Source: Desulfopila inferna (GTDB taxonomy: Bacteria > Desulfobacterota > Desulfobulbia > Desulfobulbales > Desulfocapsaceae). From it: a stretch of 64,000 nt of DNA. The translations under genes were made by a program, and so were the position numbers. The DNA is taken from assembly GCF_016919005.1 (NCBI RefSeq), contig NZ_JAFFQE010000004.1, positions 310,001 through 374,000 of the forward strand, written 5' to 3'. Of the stretch, positions 34,131 to 42,486 are shown in pieces; positions within the stretch are counted from its first letter, which is position 1; each line of letters begins with the position of its first letter. A model generated the notes under the pieces. The model worked only from the letters and a program-made list of their open reading frames with translations. It made no database searches and was not told the DNA's origin.

Positions 34131-36062
34131 ATGACAGCATATATTACAACCCCGATTTACTATGTTAATGCGCAGCCTCATTTAGGCCATGCCTATACCA
34201 CCATAGTCGCCGATACCTACAGCAGATACCGCAGGCTCTGCGGAGATACCGTCCGTTTCCAGACTGGAACCGATGAACACGGGGATAAAATTGTAGAGGC
34301 GGCTGAGAAGGAAAACAAGCAGCCTCAGGAATATGTCGATGCCGTAAGCGCAATGTTCAGGCAAACCTGGGAGTTGTTGAAGATATCGCCAGATAATTTT
34401 ATTAGAACCACCGATCCTGTGCATATTCGTACGGTTCAGCACATTTTGCAGAAGGTATATGAGCAAGGTGATATCTATTTCGATGAATATTCCGGACTCT
34501 ACTGCAAGGGGTGCGAAAGGTTTCTCACCGAAAAAGAGCTGGTGGACGGCAACTGCCCTGACCACCAGACCGCGCCCCGTGAGATAACTGAGCAGAATTA
34601 TTTCTTCAGGATGTCCAAATATCAGCAGCAGCTGATCGACCATATCCAGGAAAACCCGGAGTTTATTACACCGGAAAGATATCGCAACGAAGTCCTCTCC
34701 TTCCTCAGCGAGCCGCTCGAAGATCTTTGCATTTCGAGGCCGACCAGCAGGTTGACATGGGGAATTCCCTTGCCCTTTGACCGGGATTTCGTTACCTATG
34801 TCTGGTTTGATGCGCTGATCAACTATCTTACCGGAATAGGTTATCCCGACGGAGAGGATTTTCAGCAATACTGGGAGGTGGCCGAACATCTGATCGCCAA
34901 GGATATACTGAAGCCCCATGCCATATACTGGCCCACTATGCTGATGGCCATAGGCCTGAAACCCTATGCCAAACTTCATGTTCACGGTTACTGGAACGTC
35001 GATGATACCAAAATGTCAAAAAGCATCGGCAATGTCATCCGGCCCGCAGAGTTGGTTGAGCAGTACGGTCGTGATGAGCTTCGCTATTTTGTTCTGCGGG
35101 AAATGTCCTTCGGCCTCGATTCCTCTTTCGGACATGATGCCGTTATCGCCCGGAAGAATTCCGACCTGGCCAATGACCTCGGCAATCTTTTCAGCCGGTC
35201 CCTGGCCATGCTCCACAAATACTGCGGCGGCGTTGCCCCTTCACCCGGAGGACAGAGAGAGCCATCCGACATCCTGCTCATTGAAACAGCGGAACACATG
35301 CTTGCGGATTATCGCAAATATATGCAGATATTCCAGTTCCACAAAGGGCTGCAGGCCGTCTGGGAACTTGTCAGCCAGGCTAATAAGTTTATTGTTGTCA
35401 ACGAACCGTGGGCGCTCGCCAAGGATGAAACGAAAAGAGTAAGGCTTGATACCGTACTCTATAATCTGCTTGAATCTCTGCGTCTTCTGGCACTGACCAT
35501 TTCTCCGGTGATGCCGGAGACCGCTGAAAAGATGGTGCGTGGGCTGGGGCTGCAGGAAAAAACGGATCTTACCCTGAGCCTGACTTCCGGCGGCAGGTGG
35601 GGACTCTTTCCCGCCGGAGTCAGCATGGCTCAGACAGCTCCGCTTTTTCCCAGAGTTGATGTGGGCGAAAAAATAAAAAAAACGGATTCGTCAAAGGCAG
35701 GGCCTGAAACGAAAAAAACGGCTGAGGAGGGACTGATAACCTTTGAGCAGTTTAAAAAGACCGAACTCAGGGTTGCTGAAATCATCTCCGCCGAAGCAGT
35801 TGAAAAATCAGATAAATTGATGCTGCTCACCGTGCAGGCACACGAGCAGCGTACCATCGTCGCCGGAATTGCTGAACATTACAGTCCGGATGAGCTCATC
35901 GGTATGCAGGTAATTCTTGTTGCCAATATGAAGCCTGCCAGAATTATGGGATTGCGGTCGGAGGGCATGCTCCTTGCCGCAAAATCAGTGGAAAATGGCA
36001 GGGAACGCCTGGTCCTGACGACAGTGAGCGCTCCGGTGCCAAATGGCAGCAGTGTCGCCTAA
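34131..36062 (+). CDS. metG: Methionyl-tRNA synthetase with C-terminal tRNA-binding domain
   Basis: Charges tRNA-Met. Seen: class I HIGH-equivalent HLGH in YYVNAQPHLGHAYTT, a zinc-finger-like insertion CKGCERFLTEKELVDGNCP, the WFDALINYLTG region, the KMSKS motif DDTKMSKSIGN (residues ~293-303), and a C-terminal OB-fold tRNA-binding/EMAP domain (~540-643) with FKKTELRVAEIISAEAVEKS and IVAGIAEHYSPDELIGMQVI. The 643-residue length fits MetRS with the dimerising C-terminal domain. It starts 12 bp... no overlap with ricT, ~150 bp behind it, and ends 12 bp before yggT. Confidence 0.96.
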   Translation: MTAYITTPIYYVNAQPHLGHAYTTIVADTYSRYRRLCGDTVRFQTGTDEHGDKIVEAAEKENKQPQEYVDAVSAMFRQTWELLKISPDNFIRTTDPVHIRTVQHILQKVYEQGDIYFDEYSGLYCKGCERFLTEKELVDGNCPDHQTAPREITEQNYFFRMSKYQQQLIDHIQENPEFITPERYRNEVLSFLSEPLEDLCISRPTSRLTWGIPLPFDRDFVTYVWFDALINYLTGIGYPDGEDFQQYWEVAEHLIAKDILKPHAIYWPTMLMAIGLKPYAKLHVHGYWNVDDTKMSKSIGNVIRPAELVEQYGRDELRYFVLREMSFGLDSSFGHDAVIARKNSDLANDLGNLFSRSLAMLHKYCGGVAPSPGGQREPSDILLIETAEHMLADYRKYMQIFQFHKGLQAVWELVSQANKFIVVNEPWALAKDETKRVRLDTVLYNLLESLRLLALTISPVMPETAEKMVRGLGLQEKTDLTLSLTSGGRWGLFPAGVSMAQTAPLFPRVDVGEKIKKTDSSKAGPETKKTAEEGLITFEQFKKTELRVAEIISAEAVEKSDKLMLLTVQAHEQRTIVAGIAEHYSPDELIGMQVILVANMKPARIMGLRSEGMLLAAKSVENGRERLVLTTVSAPVPNGSSVA

Positions 36063-36074
36063 GAGGAGAAGAAT

Positions 36075-36365
36075 ATGTTTGTGGCGCAGAATTTTCTAAT
36101 GGCCATCGCCCAATTGATTGATTTTGTTTTAACGGCCTATGTCTGGATTATAATAGGAAGAGCTATTATTTCCTGGGTAAACGCCGATCCCTATAACCCG
36201 ATAGTGAGGTTTCTCTATGAGGCGACCGAACCGCTGCTTGGAAGAATTCGGCGAGTGTTGCCGATTAGCGTAGGAGGAATAGATTTCTCTCCGTTGATTC
36301 TCATTATGGCAATAATGTTTTTGCAGAGTTTCCTTGTCCCTACTCTCAAGCAACTCGCAATGTAA
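36075..36365 (+). CDS. YggT-family membrane protein
   Basis: 96-residue inner-membrane protein with two hydrophobic segments: AIAQLIDFVLTAYVWIIIGR and LILIMAIMFLQSFLVPTL, separated by the family motif SWVNADPYNPIVRFLYEATE, with an EPLLGRIRRVLP loop. YggT proteins are associated with cell envelope and division gene clusters; function is unclear. Strong ribosome site AGAGGAG before the ATG. It sits between metG and divIVA, an arrangement like the Gram-positive ylm-divIVA cluster. Confidence 0.87.
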   Translation: MFVAQNFLMAIAQLIDFVLTAYVWIIIGRAIISWVNADPYNPIVRFLYEATEPLLGRIRRVLPISVGGIDFSPLILIMAIMFLQSFLVPTLKQLAM

Positions 36366-36392
36366 TCTGCTGTACGGCATGAAGTCATCTTT

Positions 36393-36423
36393 AAAGTCCA
36401 GCCAAGCAGCACTGAAGGACTTT
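36393..36423 (+). terminator. Weak hairpin between yggT and divIVA
   Basis: AAAGTCC (36393-36399) pairs with GGACTTT (36417-36423) around a 17-nt loop. Only a short T run follows inside the stem, so it may be a weak terminator or attenuator. Confidence 0.3.
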
Positions 36424-36488
36424 CTGGAAAATAGATTTCTTGTAAGAAAGTGAACTTTCAAGACACTACTACTTAATGGAGCATTGTC

Positions 36489-37412
36489 ATGGCTATTACT
36501 CCCCAGGCTATCAAGGATCAAGAGTTTCAGGTAAAATTCAGAGGGTATGACACTGTCGAGGTAAAGGCCTACCTGGAGCTTATTGCAGAAGAGTTCTTTG
36601 AGCTGCTCGAGCAGGTTCGTCAGCAGATTGATGAGCTTGACGTTATCGTTGAAGAGAGGGATGTCCTGCAGGCTGATAAGAGGAAGCTGCAGGAGGAGAT
36701 AGCCTCAACCCGCGGCAGTTCGGAAGTGATTCGATCGGAGGTTGCCGAGCGGGATAGTGAAATGGCCGCACTGCGTGACGAGATAGAGAAACTCAAAAAA
36801 GAAATAGCTATTCTGGAAAAAGAAAACAGCGGCAAAGACTATGAAATCGCTGAAGCGCAGACCCGGATCAAGCAGAGAGAGCAGGCTGTCCAGGTGGAAA
36901 AGAACAGAAACGACAAGCTGGCTGTTAAACTTGAGGACATGGAGAAACAAAATGAAATGCTGCGTAGCGAGGAAATTGATTTCAAGTCCACTCTGGTAGC
37001 CGCGCAGAAATTCACCAATGATCTGAAAATGAAAAGCGAGCAGGAGGCCCAGGCGATTATCAACAAGGCCAAGGCAGATGCCGAGCAGCTCAGACAGGAG
37101 ACATTTACCGAACTGGCAAGTTATCCTGCTGAAATAGACAGGCTCAAAAAAATGAGAAACAGGGTGCGGGAAGATCTTGAGGAAGTTTTGAAGTTATGTC
37201 TTGAGAACCTGGATATTTTTACGGAAGAGGACAGCGCCGATGACTACGGCGAACTTTTCCAGAAAATCAAGCTGAACAACACCAATCTCGAAGGTGTCGA
37301 TCTCGATGCCATCAGCATGAACTTCGATCTGCCCGGAACGGAAGAAAATAGAACCGATGATATCTTTTCCATGAAGGATGAGATGGGTGAAAACAGAGAT
37401 AACCGTGATTGA
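36489..37412 (+). CDS. divIVA: DivIVA-domain coiled-coil protein
   Basis: Seen: N-terminal DivIVA/GpsB membrane-binding segment ITPQAIKDQEFQVKFRGYDT followed by VEVKAYLELIAEEFFELLEQ, then long coiled coils (residues ~40-220, many Glu/Lys/Leu heptads) and an acidic C-terminus (LPGTEENRTDDIFS). DivIVA proteins bind curved membrane at poles or division sites and recruit partners. They are best known in Gram-positives but also occur in delta-proteobacteria. TGGAGC precedes the ATG. Upstream yggT and downstream DUF167 form the usual cluster. Confidence 0.85.
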   Translation: MAITPQAIKDQEFQVKFRGYDTVEVKAYLELIAEEFFELLEQVRQQIDELDVIVEERDVLQADKRKLQEEIASTRGSSEVIRSEVAERDSEMAALRDEIEKLKKEIAILEKENSGKDYEIAEAQTRIKQREQAVQVEKNRNDKLAVKLEDMEKQNEMLRSEEIDFKSTLVAAQKFTNDLKMKSEQEAQAIINKAKADAEQLRQETFTELASYPAEIDRLKKMRNRVREDLEEVLKLCLENLDIFTEEDSADDYGELFQKIKLNNTNLEGVDLDAISMNFDLPGTEENRTDDIFSMKDEMGENRDNRD

Positions 37413-37423
37413 GTGAGTGACAG

Positions 37424-37717
37424 GTGTTTATTAGCGCCTCAGGAAATAACAGGTTTGCGCTGAAGATAATCGTGCAGCCTAAAGCCCGCAAGACCGGAAT
37501 CGTAGGGCTGCACGACGGTATGCTCAAGCTGGCAGTGGCTTCACCGCCGGTGGATGGAAAGGCAAACAGAGAGGTTGTCGCATTTCTTGCGGATTTATTT
37601 GAGCTGAAAAAAAAGGAAGTTATTATTCTTCGTGGTGAACATTCACGCAAGAAAACCTGTCTTCTGGGTGATCTTGATGCAGATAAAATCAGAAAAAAAA
37701 TAACGCCATATTTATAA
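37424..37717 (+). CDS. DUF167 (YggU-family) protein
   Basis: 97-residue protein with the DUF167 pattern: IVQPKARKTGIVGLHDG, LKLAVASPPVDGKANREVVA and LADLFELKKKEVIILRGEHS plus RKK. Function is unknown. The start is probably the GTG at 37424, 11 bp after the divIVA stop. The family is commonly linked to yggT and divIVA-type genes, as here. Confidence 0.85.
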   Translation: MFISASGNNRFALKIIVQPKARKTGIVGLHDGMLKLAVASPPVDGKANREVVAFLADLFELKKKEVIILRGEHSRKKTCLLGDLDADKIRKKITPYL

Positions 37718-37741
37718 CCTGGCGAATGTGTCGTATTTCTA

Positions 37742-37778
37742 CTAACCCAGCCGAGCCTGATAAGTTCCTGGCTATAGG
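37742..37778 (-). repeat. Dispersed intergenic repeat, copy downstream of yggU
   Basis: CTAACCCAGCCGAGCCTGAT followed by AAGTTCCTGGCTATAGGG. In reverse complement it ends CAGGCTCGGCTGGGTTAG, matching the CCAGCTnAGCTGGGTTA end of the copies at 28.8 and 56.7 kb, with AGGAACTTAT where others have AAGGTTCTT. Lacks the T-rich first hairpin. Confidence 0.65.
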
Positions 37779-37864
37779 GCCGATCACGGATTTAAATACA
37801 TTTTCGATTGCTTATTTTTATGACGGATTCTCAGGAGTAAGCCAATAAAAAAAGGAGCGGAAAG

Positions 37865-37923
37865 ACTGCGTCCTGTATATCGAACTATTTACCCGCCATC
37901 TTAGAGTGTCGTGGCAACTTTTT
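37865..37923 (+). repeat. ACTGCGTCYTGTATATCG repeat, copy upstream of the TIM-like gene
   Basis: Begins ACTGCGTCCTGTATATCG (37865-37882) and ends GTGGCAACTTTTT. The copy at 61301-61362 matches 17 of the first 18 bases and again at GTGGCAA.TTTTT near the end; the middle is diverged. The copy lies directly before the ribosome site of the next gene. Confidence 0.65.
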
Positions 37924-37942
37924 GCAAAATTAAGGAGTTACT

Positions 37943-38650
37943 ATGGGTGAAAAACGTTTTGTCATCGGCAACTGGAAGTCGTATAAACGTTTTGAAGAGG
38001 CGAAGATCTGGCTCGATGGTTTTGCCGGACTCTATACGCCGCACGATGATGTGCGGGTAATTATAGCGCCGAATTTTCTCTGTCTCGAAAAAACCGGAGA
38101 GTATCTGCGATCACTTGATTTGAAAAACGTGTCCTTGGCCGCCCAGGATGTGTCACCTTTTCCCAAGGGGCCATATACCGGCGCAATAGCAGCTGATCTG
38201 CTCAAAGGGACGGCGGAATATGTGATTGTCGGCCATTCGGAGAGGAGACGATATTTTCACGAGACCTCTCAGGATGTCGGCAACAAGGTGAGTGAAACCA
38301 TTGATGCCGGGCTCACGCCGATCGTTTGTGTCGATCAGCCCTATGCCATGTCTCAGCTGACCTCCTTAAACGATATTGAGACCGACTCGGTGATAATCGC
38401 CTATGGCCCGGTGGAATCTCTGAATTTCAGGATTCCGCAGACGCCGGAGAAGATCAAAGAGGCCGCCGAGTTCATCTCGCAGGTGCATCCCAAATGGCCT
38501 ATTGTCTACGGCGGTGCCCTCAATCCCGATATCGTCGACGAGTATGCGAATATCAAGGGAATAGCTGGACTCTTTGTCGGTTCGGCAAGTCTTGAAGCAC
38601 AGTCGTTTCATACCATTCTCAAGGCCGTCTGCCACACAATGAATAAGTGA
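37943..38650 (+). CDS. tpiA: Triose-phosphate isomerase-family protein lacking the catalytic Glu
   Basis: TIM-barrel of 235 residues with the TIM hallmarks: GNWK with Lys12 (VIGNWKSYK), NVSLAAQDVSPFPKGPYTGA, YVIVGHSERRRYF with His98, VIIAY... and the phosphate-binding IVYGGALNPDIVDEYANIKG followed by LFVGSASL. At the position of the catalytic base (AYEPVWAIGTG) this protein reads AYGPVESLNFR: the Glu is Gly155 and the flexible loop 6 is replaced. Normal isomerase activity is therefore doubtful, and a true tpiA may lie elsewhere. AAGGAG precedes the ATG. It is preceded by a short dispersed repeat and ends 5 bp from the convergent ubiB-like gene. Confidence 0.7.
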   Translation: MGEKRFVIGNWKSYKRFEEAKIWLDGFAGLYTPHDDVRVIIAPNFLCLEKTGEYLRSLDLKNVSLAAQDVSPFPKGPYTGAIAADLLKGTAEYVIVGHSERRRYFHETSQDVGNKVSETIDAGLTPIVCVDQPYAMSQLTSLNDIETDSVIIAYGPVESLNFRIPQTPEKIKEAAEFISQVHPKWPIVYGGALNPDIVDEYANIKGIAGLFVGSASLEAQSFHTILKAVCHTMNK

Positions 38651-38655
38651 TGCTG

Positions 38656-40338
38656 CTACCTTCTCTTTTTGGGGAGAAGAATGGAGACGACGAAGCCGAA
38701 GGAGTAAGCGCCGGCAAGGACCAGGCCGATAAGCCCTATGGTCCGCAGAAAACCGTGCTCCTGTGAGATATGATCGGCCAGGATGAGTATGGATGATCCC
38801 ACGATGAGTGCCGATATGATCATGGCCAATCCCATGACCCGGCTGGCCAGGTCTATTTTTTCAGCCAGATTTTCAATGCGTTTCAGTTCAAGGTTGAGGG
38901 TAAAGCTGCTGCGGCGGATTTGATCCAGAAAGTGCTGGAGATCAAAAGGTATGCCCTCCAGCAGTTCCAGGTAGCTCCCCGCTGCCTTCATCATTCTGTC
39001 CCGGATGGCGCTGTAGCTGTATCGGCGTGAGACCACCTTGCGTATCTGCGGTTCGACATGGCCAAGGACATCAAAGGTCGGATCAAAATATTCAGCGACG
39101 CTTTCGATGACGGTCAGAGCTTTGGTGAGCAGGAGAAGCTCACCCGGGCACTGGATATGAAAGCGCTGCAGTAGAGCGAAAAAATCTTTCAATAAAGTAC
39201 TGATGTCGACTCGTTGCAGGTTGCTTTCCTGCACCTGACTTACCAGATGTTGCAGTTCCGAGCGGAAATCGCGGCTTGCGGTAATGGCGGGATCGGCGTC
39301 GGTCAGCTCGACAACGACCCTGCTGAGTTTGTCGAGATTCCCGCGGATGATGCCGGCTACCAGATCGATGAGCAGATCTGTGGTCTTTTTATCCAGCTGA
39401 CCGGTCATGCCGCAGTCGATGAAGCAGAGCTTGTTTTCCGGCAACAAAAAAATATTGCCCGGGTGGGGGTCGGCGTGAAAAAAGCCGAACTCAAGACATT
39501 GTTTGAAAACCGCGTCAGTTCCCTTGGCCACGATATCCCTGCGCTCTGCCGCACCCAATTGATCGGGAGAGATGGTGGAAAGCCTCCGGCCTTTAATTTC
39601 CTCCAGAGTGAGGACATTGCGGGTGCTTGCTTCCCAATACACTAAGGGAAAGCTGATATTTTCATCATCTTCAAAATAGCGGCGCAGTCTGTCAGTGGCC
39701 TGGCCTTCATAGATGAGATTGACCTCTTTGAGAATCTCGCGGGAGAATTCTTTGGCCACCAGCATCGGACTGTAGCCGAGATTGGAAAAATACTGTTCGA
39801 CCAGTTGCGCCAGACTCTGCAGAAGGCCCATGTCCTCCTCGACAATCTGACGGTTGCCGGGACGAATAACCTTGATGACCACATCCTTGCCGCTTATGAG
39901 CCTGGCTTTGTGAACCTGCGCCATGGATGCAGCGGCAAGGGGTTCCTCGCTGATAGAGGAAAACAGGAGTTCGAGCCTGCCGGCAAATTCAACGGTGAGC
40001 ACATTTTGAATCTCTTCGTAGGACACCGGAGTGCAACGATCCTGGAGTTTTTTAAATTCCTCGGCCCACTCGGGTGGAATCAGGTCCGGCCGGGTTGAGA
40101 GGATCTGACCAAGCTTGATGAAAGTCGGCCCAAGTTCCTCCAGGACCCTGCGTATGCGTATGGATCTCGGCAGAGCTTTTTCGTGTATTTCACCGGCATC
40201 TTCTTTCTTTACGTCAAAGATTCGTGAAAGCCCGGTATCGACGATAACACCGCGGAAACCGAATTTTGTAAGAACGGAAAGAATTTCTGCCAGTCTTTTG
40301 GTATTTTGAATGGTCCTTTTCAGAGAATGGATTTTCAT
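38656..40338 (-). CDS. ABC1/AarF/UbiB-family atypical kinase-like protein
   Basis: Seen: ADCK-type N-terminal extension LEELGPTFIKLGQILSTRPD (the KxGQ region), the Ala-rich nucleotide loop LAAASMAQVHKARLISG, VVIKVIRPG with the conserved Lys, FFHADPHPGN and FIDCGMTGQL (DFG-equivalent DCG), and two C-terminal hydrophobic helices (AMIISALIVGSSILIL, LVLAGAYSFGFVVSILL). UbiB proteins are ATPases needed for ubiquinone synthesis; in an anaerobe a role in quinone or lipid handling is inferred. Length ~560 is normal. Convergent with the TIM-like gene. Confidence 0.88.
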   Translation of the reverse strand: MKIHSLKRTIQNTKRLAEILSVLTKFGFRGVIVDTGLSRIFDVKKEDAGEIHEKALPRSIRIRRVLEELGPTFIKLGQILSTRPDLIPPEWAEEFKKLQDRCTPVSYEEIQNVLTVEFAGRLELLFSSISEEPLAAASMAQVHKARLISGKDVVIKVIRPGNRQIVEEDMGLLQSLAQLVEQYFSNLGYSPMLVAKEFSREILKEVNLIYEGQATDRLRRYFEDDENISFPLVYWEASTRNVLTLEEIKGRRLSTISPDQLGAAERRDIVAKGTDAVFKQCLEFGFFHADPHPGNIFLLPENKLCFIDCGMTGQLDKKTTDLLIDLVAGIIRGNLDKLSRVVVELTDADPAITASRDFRSELQHLVSQVQESNLQRVDISTLLKDFFALLQRFHIQCPGELLLLTKALTVIESVAEYFDPTFDVLGHVEPQIRKVVSRRYSYSAIRDRMMKAAGSYLELLEGIPFDLQHFLDQIRRSSFTLNLELKRIENLAEKIDLASRVMGLAMIISALIVGSSILILADHISQEHGFLRTIGLIGLVLAGAYSFGFVVSILLPKKRR

Positions 40339-40349
40339 TTACGCGCTGT

Positions 40350-41237
40350 TCAGGAAGTGAAAATAGAGAGGATGGCGGTATCCCTTTCCCGGCTTATTCG
40401 CAGGAGATCGAACCAGATTTGAATCTCTTCACTGCTGCATGGAAGTTCAAGCTCATGCCAGATATCGAAAATGTCAGCCTGCATATTGAGGATCAGCGTC
40501 CTGTGGGCAGTGGACGAAGATCCCCATGGGGCATGGAAGATGTGCGCGATGACGTCGGCTATCTGAATTGCCGAGGAAAACAATTGCATCTTGCCCGTTT
40601 CGCCCGGCCTGTGATGAAAGCCTACCGAATTCAGGAGCCTGGGTGGAAAGAGCCAGCGTTTCAGAATCCTGTGGGCCACCTCATCGTGGCTGATAAAAAA
40701 GAGTTCTCTTTCGTTGTCGCAGCTCTGCAGCCAGTTTTCTTCCGAGTTTCTGAGTAAATGGGAATAAATATTTGGGAAGGTAATCAGCATGGCAAGTTTG
40801 CCGATATCATGAATCAGGCCGGCGATAAACATCTCGCTGGGGGACAGTCCAACACGTTCGGCAATGATTTTTGCGGCCAGTCCGCAGGTAAAAGAGTGGG
40901 ACCAGAATTGTTCGATGCTCTGTTTGTTGCTGCTCTGGAGTTCTTTGAAAGAGTTGAAGACTGCTTTTCCCAGAACAATATTTTTAATTTCATCAAAACC
41001 CAGCACCATAACGGCTTTTTCAACAGTGGAGACCTGTCGAGGCAGGCCGAAAAATGCGGAGTTGGCGATTTTCAGAAGAGCAGCGCACATTGATTGATCG
41101 GGAAGAATAGCTATCATCAGATCATTGGCGGAGCTTTCCGGATCGCCGGTTACCTTCAGCACATTGGAGACAGTTGCCGGCAGAGAAGGAAAAGAATTGA
41201 TCCGGCTGTAGATTGCATCAAGGTGAGCCTGCGACAT
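40350..41237 (-). CDS. HDOD-domain signalling protein
   Basis: ~295 residues of helical HDOD fold. Seen: N-terminal INSFPSLPATVSNVLKVTGD with AILPDQSMCAALLKIANSAF, IKNIVLGKAVF, FIAGLIHDIGKLAMLI and ISHDEVAHRILKRWLFPPR. HDOD domains resemble HD-GYP phosphodiesterases but usually lack phosphodiesterase activity. The HD pair is present in HDIGK. The target is unknown; HDOD proteins often act in two-component, c-di-GMP or stress networks. Only 11 bp separate it from the UbiB-like gene on the same strand. Confidence 0.85.
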   Translation of the reverse strand: MSQAHLDAIYSRINSFPSLPATVSNVLKVTGDPESSANDLMIAILPDQSMCAALLKIANSAFFGLPRQVSTVEKAVMVLGFDEIKNIVLGKAVFNSFKELQSSNKQSIEQFWSHSFTCGLAAKIIAERVGLSPSEMFIAGLIHDIGKLAMLITFPNIYSHLLRNSEENWLQSCDNERELFFISHDEVAHRILKRWLFPPRLLNSVGFHHRPGETGKMQLFSSAIQIADVIAHIFHAPWGSSSTAHRTLILNMQADIFDIWHELELPCSSEEIQIWFDLLRISRERDTAILSIFTS

Positions 41238-41597
41238 AGAGGTGTCTTCACTTTATGGGGAAGTTTATCCGTATTTTTGTTTTTCAAGATCTTCCTCCCA
41301 GTATACCCTTTTCTTTGACGACATCAATGTGTTTAAGCACACCAGTGAGACGAATTGTTAGCGGCGTTATCGGCAAATTCCGTCAGAATATTCTTTGAGG
41401 GCATGATTTTTTTAAGAAATACCGGAGGCTGAACTCATTCGGAATAATTATGTCATCCTGGCCGGCATGATGGAGCAGAAAGGTGCTCTCCCTTTCAGAA
41501 TGATCAGAGAACCGGTATCTTCGGAAAGCTTTCAGGAAAGTCAGTGAGGTTTCCCTGCATTCGCAAGAAATTGAGCGGATGGCTCCCTCGGAGGATG
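41238..41597. other. Intergenic region between two minus-strand genes
   Basis: 360 bp; I saw no gene, hairpin terminator or repeat copy. Part should serve as the promoter of the HDOD gene. Confidence 0.5.
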
Positions 41598-42320
41598 TCA
41601 GCTGGGCTTGGACTTCAGTTCCCGGAGGTCCAGCAGAGGCTGCTGTTTGCCTGCTTCTTCTGCCAGATTTTTCAGCTTTTTGCGGATGGATTTCCGTGGC
41701 GGAATCGCCGGTATATCGATAAGCAGTTCATGCACGGGCGGAGGTGGATGTATCCGCATCTTTTCCTCGAGTTTTCTGCGCGATTCTTCAATGCCGGCAA
41801 TTGAACCATTCGAGGTAGAATTTCCATCAAGGCCGCGGAGAAAATCGAGAATGGTATGGATGTCATTTTTCTGGTAGAACAGCTTTATCTGCGCACATAT
41901 TGTGGCATGGTCTTCATCAAGCTCCCGGTATGATTTCCTATAGTCGAGAATGTGTTTTTCGGCGCCCTCGTAGGCGTCAAATAACACATTCTGCAGACAC
42001 CCCTTTCTGGTAAGTCCTCTGCAGCGCCGGCTGGAGAAAATTTTTTCTTTATCCGGAGGTGAATTTGTGAAAGAATCGAGAAACAGCCCGTGAGGCAGAC
42101 CGGTGATCTCGAAAAACTCATCGATAAGGCTTTTTCGGCAAAGCAGGGAGTAGATGCAGAGGAGGTCGTGACCGAGAGTTTCTTGTAATGCGGTGGAGAC
42201 CATCTGGATCTGATGAAGATAGTTCTCGGTATCTTCCTCTATAATTTTACGGAAGCCGAAATATCTTTCTGCAATCTCTTTTTTTACCTCGAGGGCAAAA
42301 ATATTTTCTATGCTATCCAT
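41598..42320 (-). CDS. Uncharacterised protein upstream of dnaG (divergent)
   Basis: 240 residues, not recognised. Seen: an N-terminal alpha-helical, acidic part (residues ~1-65), a stretch with several Cys and basic residues (SSRRCRGLTRKGCLQN), a helical middle with KHILDYRKSYRELDEDHATI and a C-terminal Pro/Lys-rich part (PPPPVHELLIDIP, KSIRKKLKNLAEEAG). No signal peptide or membrane segment is evident. The gene is transcribed divergently from dnaG with a 166-bp spacer. It could be an orphan conserved only in related sulfate reducers. Confidence 0.65.
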   Translation of the reverse strand: MDSIENIFALEVKKEIAERYFGFRKIIEEDTENYLHQIQMVSTALQETLGHDLLCIYSLLCRKSLIDEFFEITGLPHGLFLDSFTNSPPDKEKIFSSRRCRGLTRKGCLQNVLFDAYEGAEKHILDYRKSYRELDEDHATICAQIKLFYQKNDIHTILDFLRGLDGNSTSNGSIAGIEESRRKLEEKMRIHPPPPVHELLIDIPAIPPRKSIRKKLKNLAEEAGKQQPLLDLRELKSKPS

Positions 42321-42486
42321 CTACCTGTTTTTCTGGAAAATTGAGGTTCGGCGGTCATGCCTTTCCCTGTTTTATCAGTGAACGGGGCAGGTAACTGTAT
42401 TATGATATTGAATATCGGCAAATCGTCGTTATGTTTTGTCAGGTGAAAAGAGAAAGAGCATGTCATGACATTTATAAGGTACGGTT

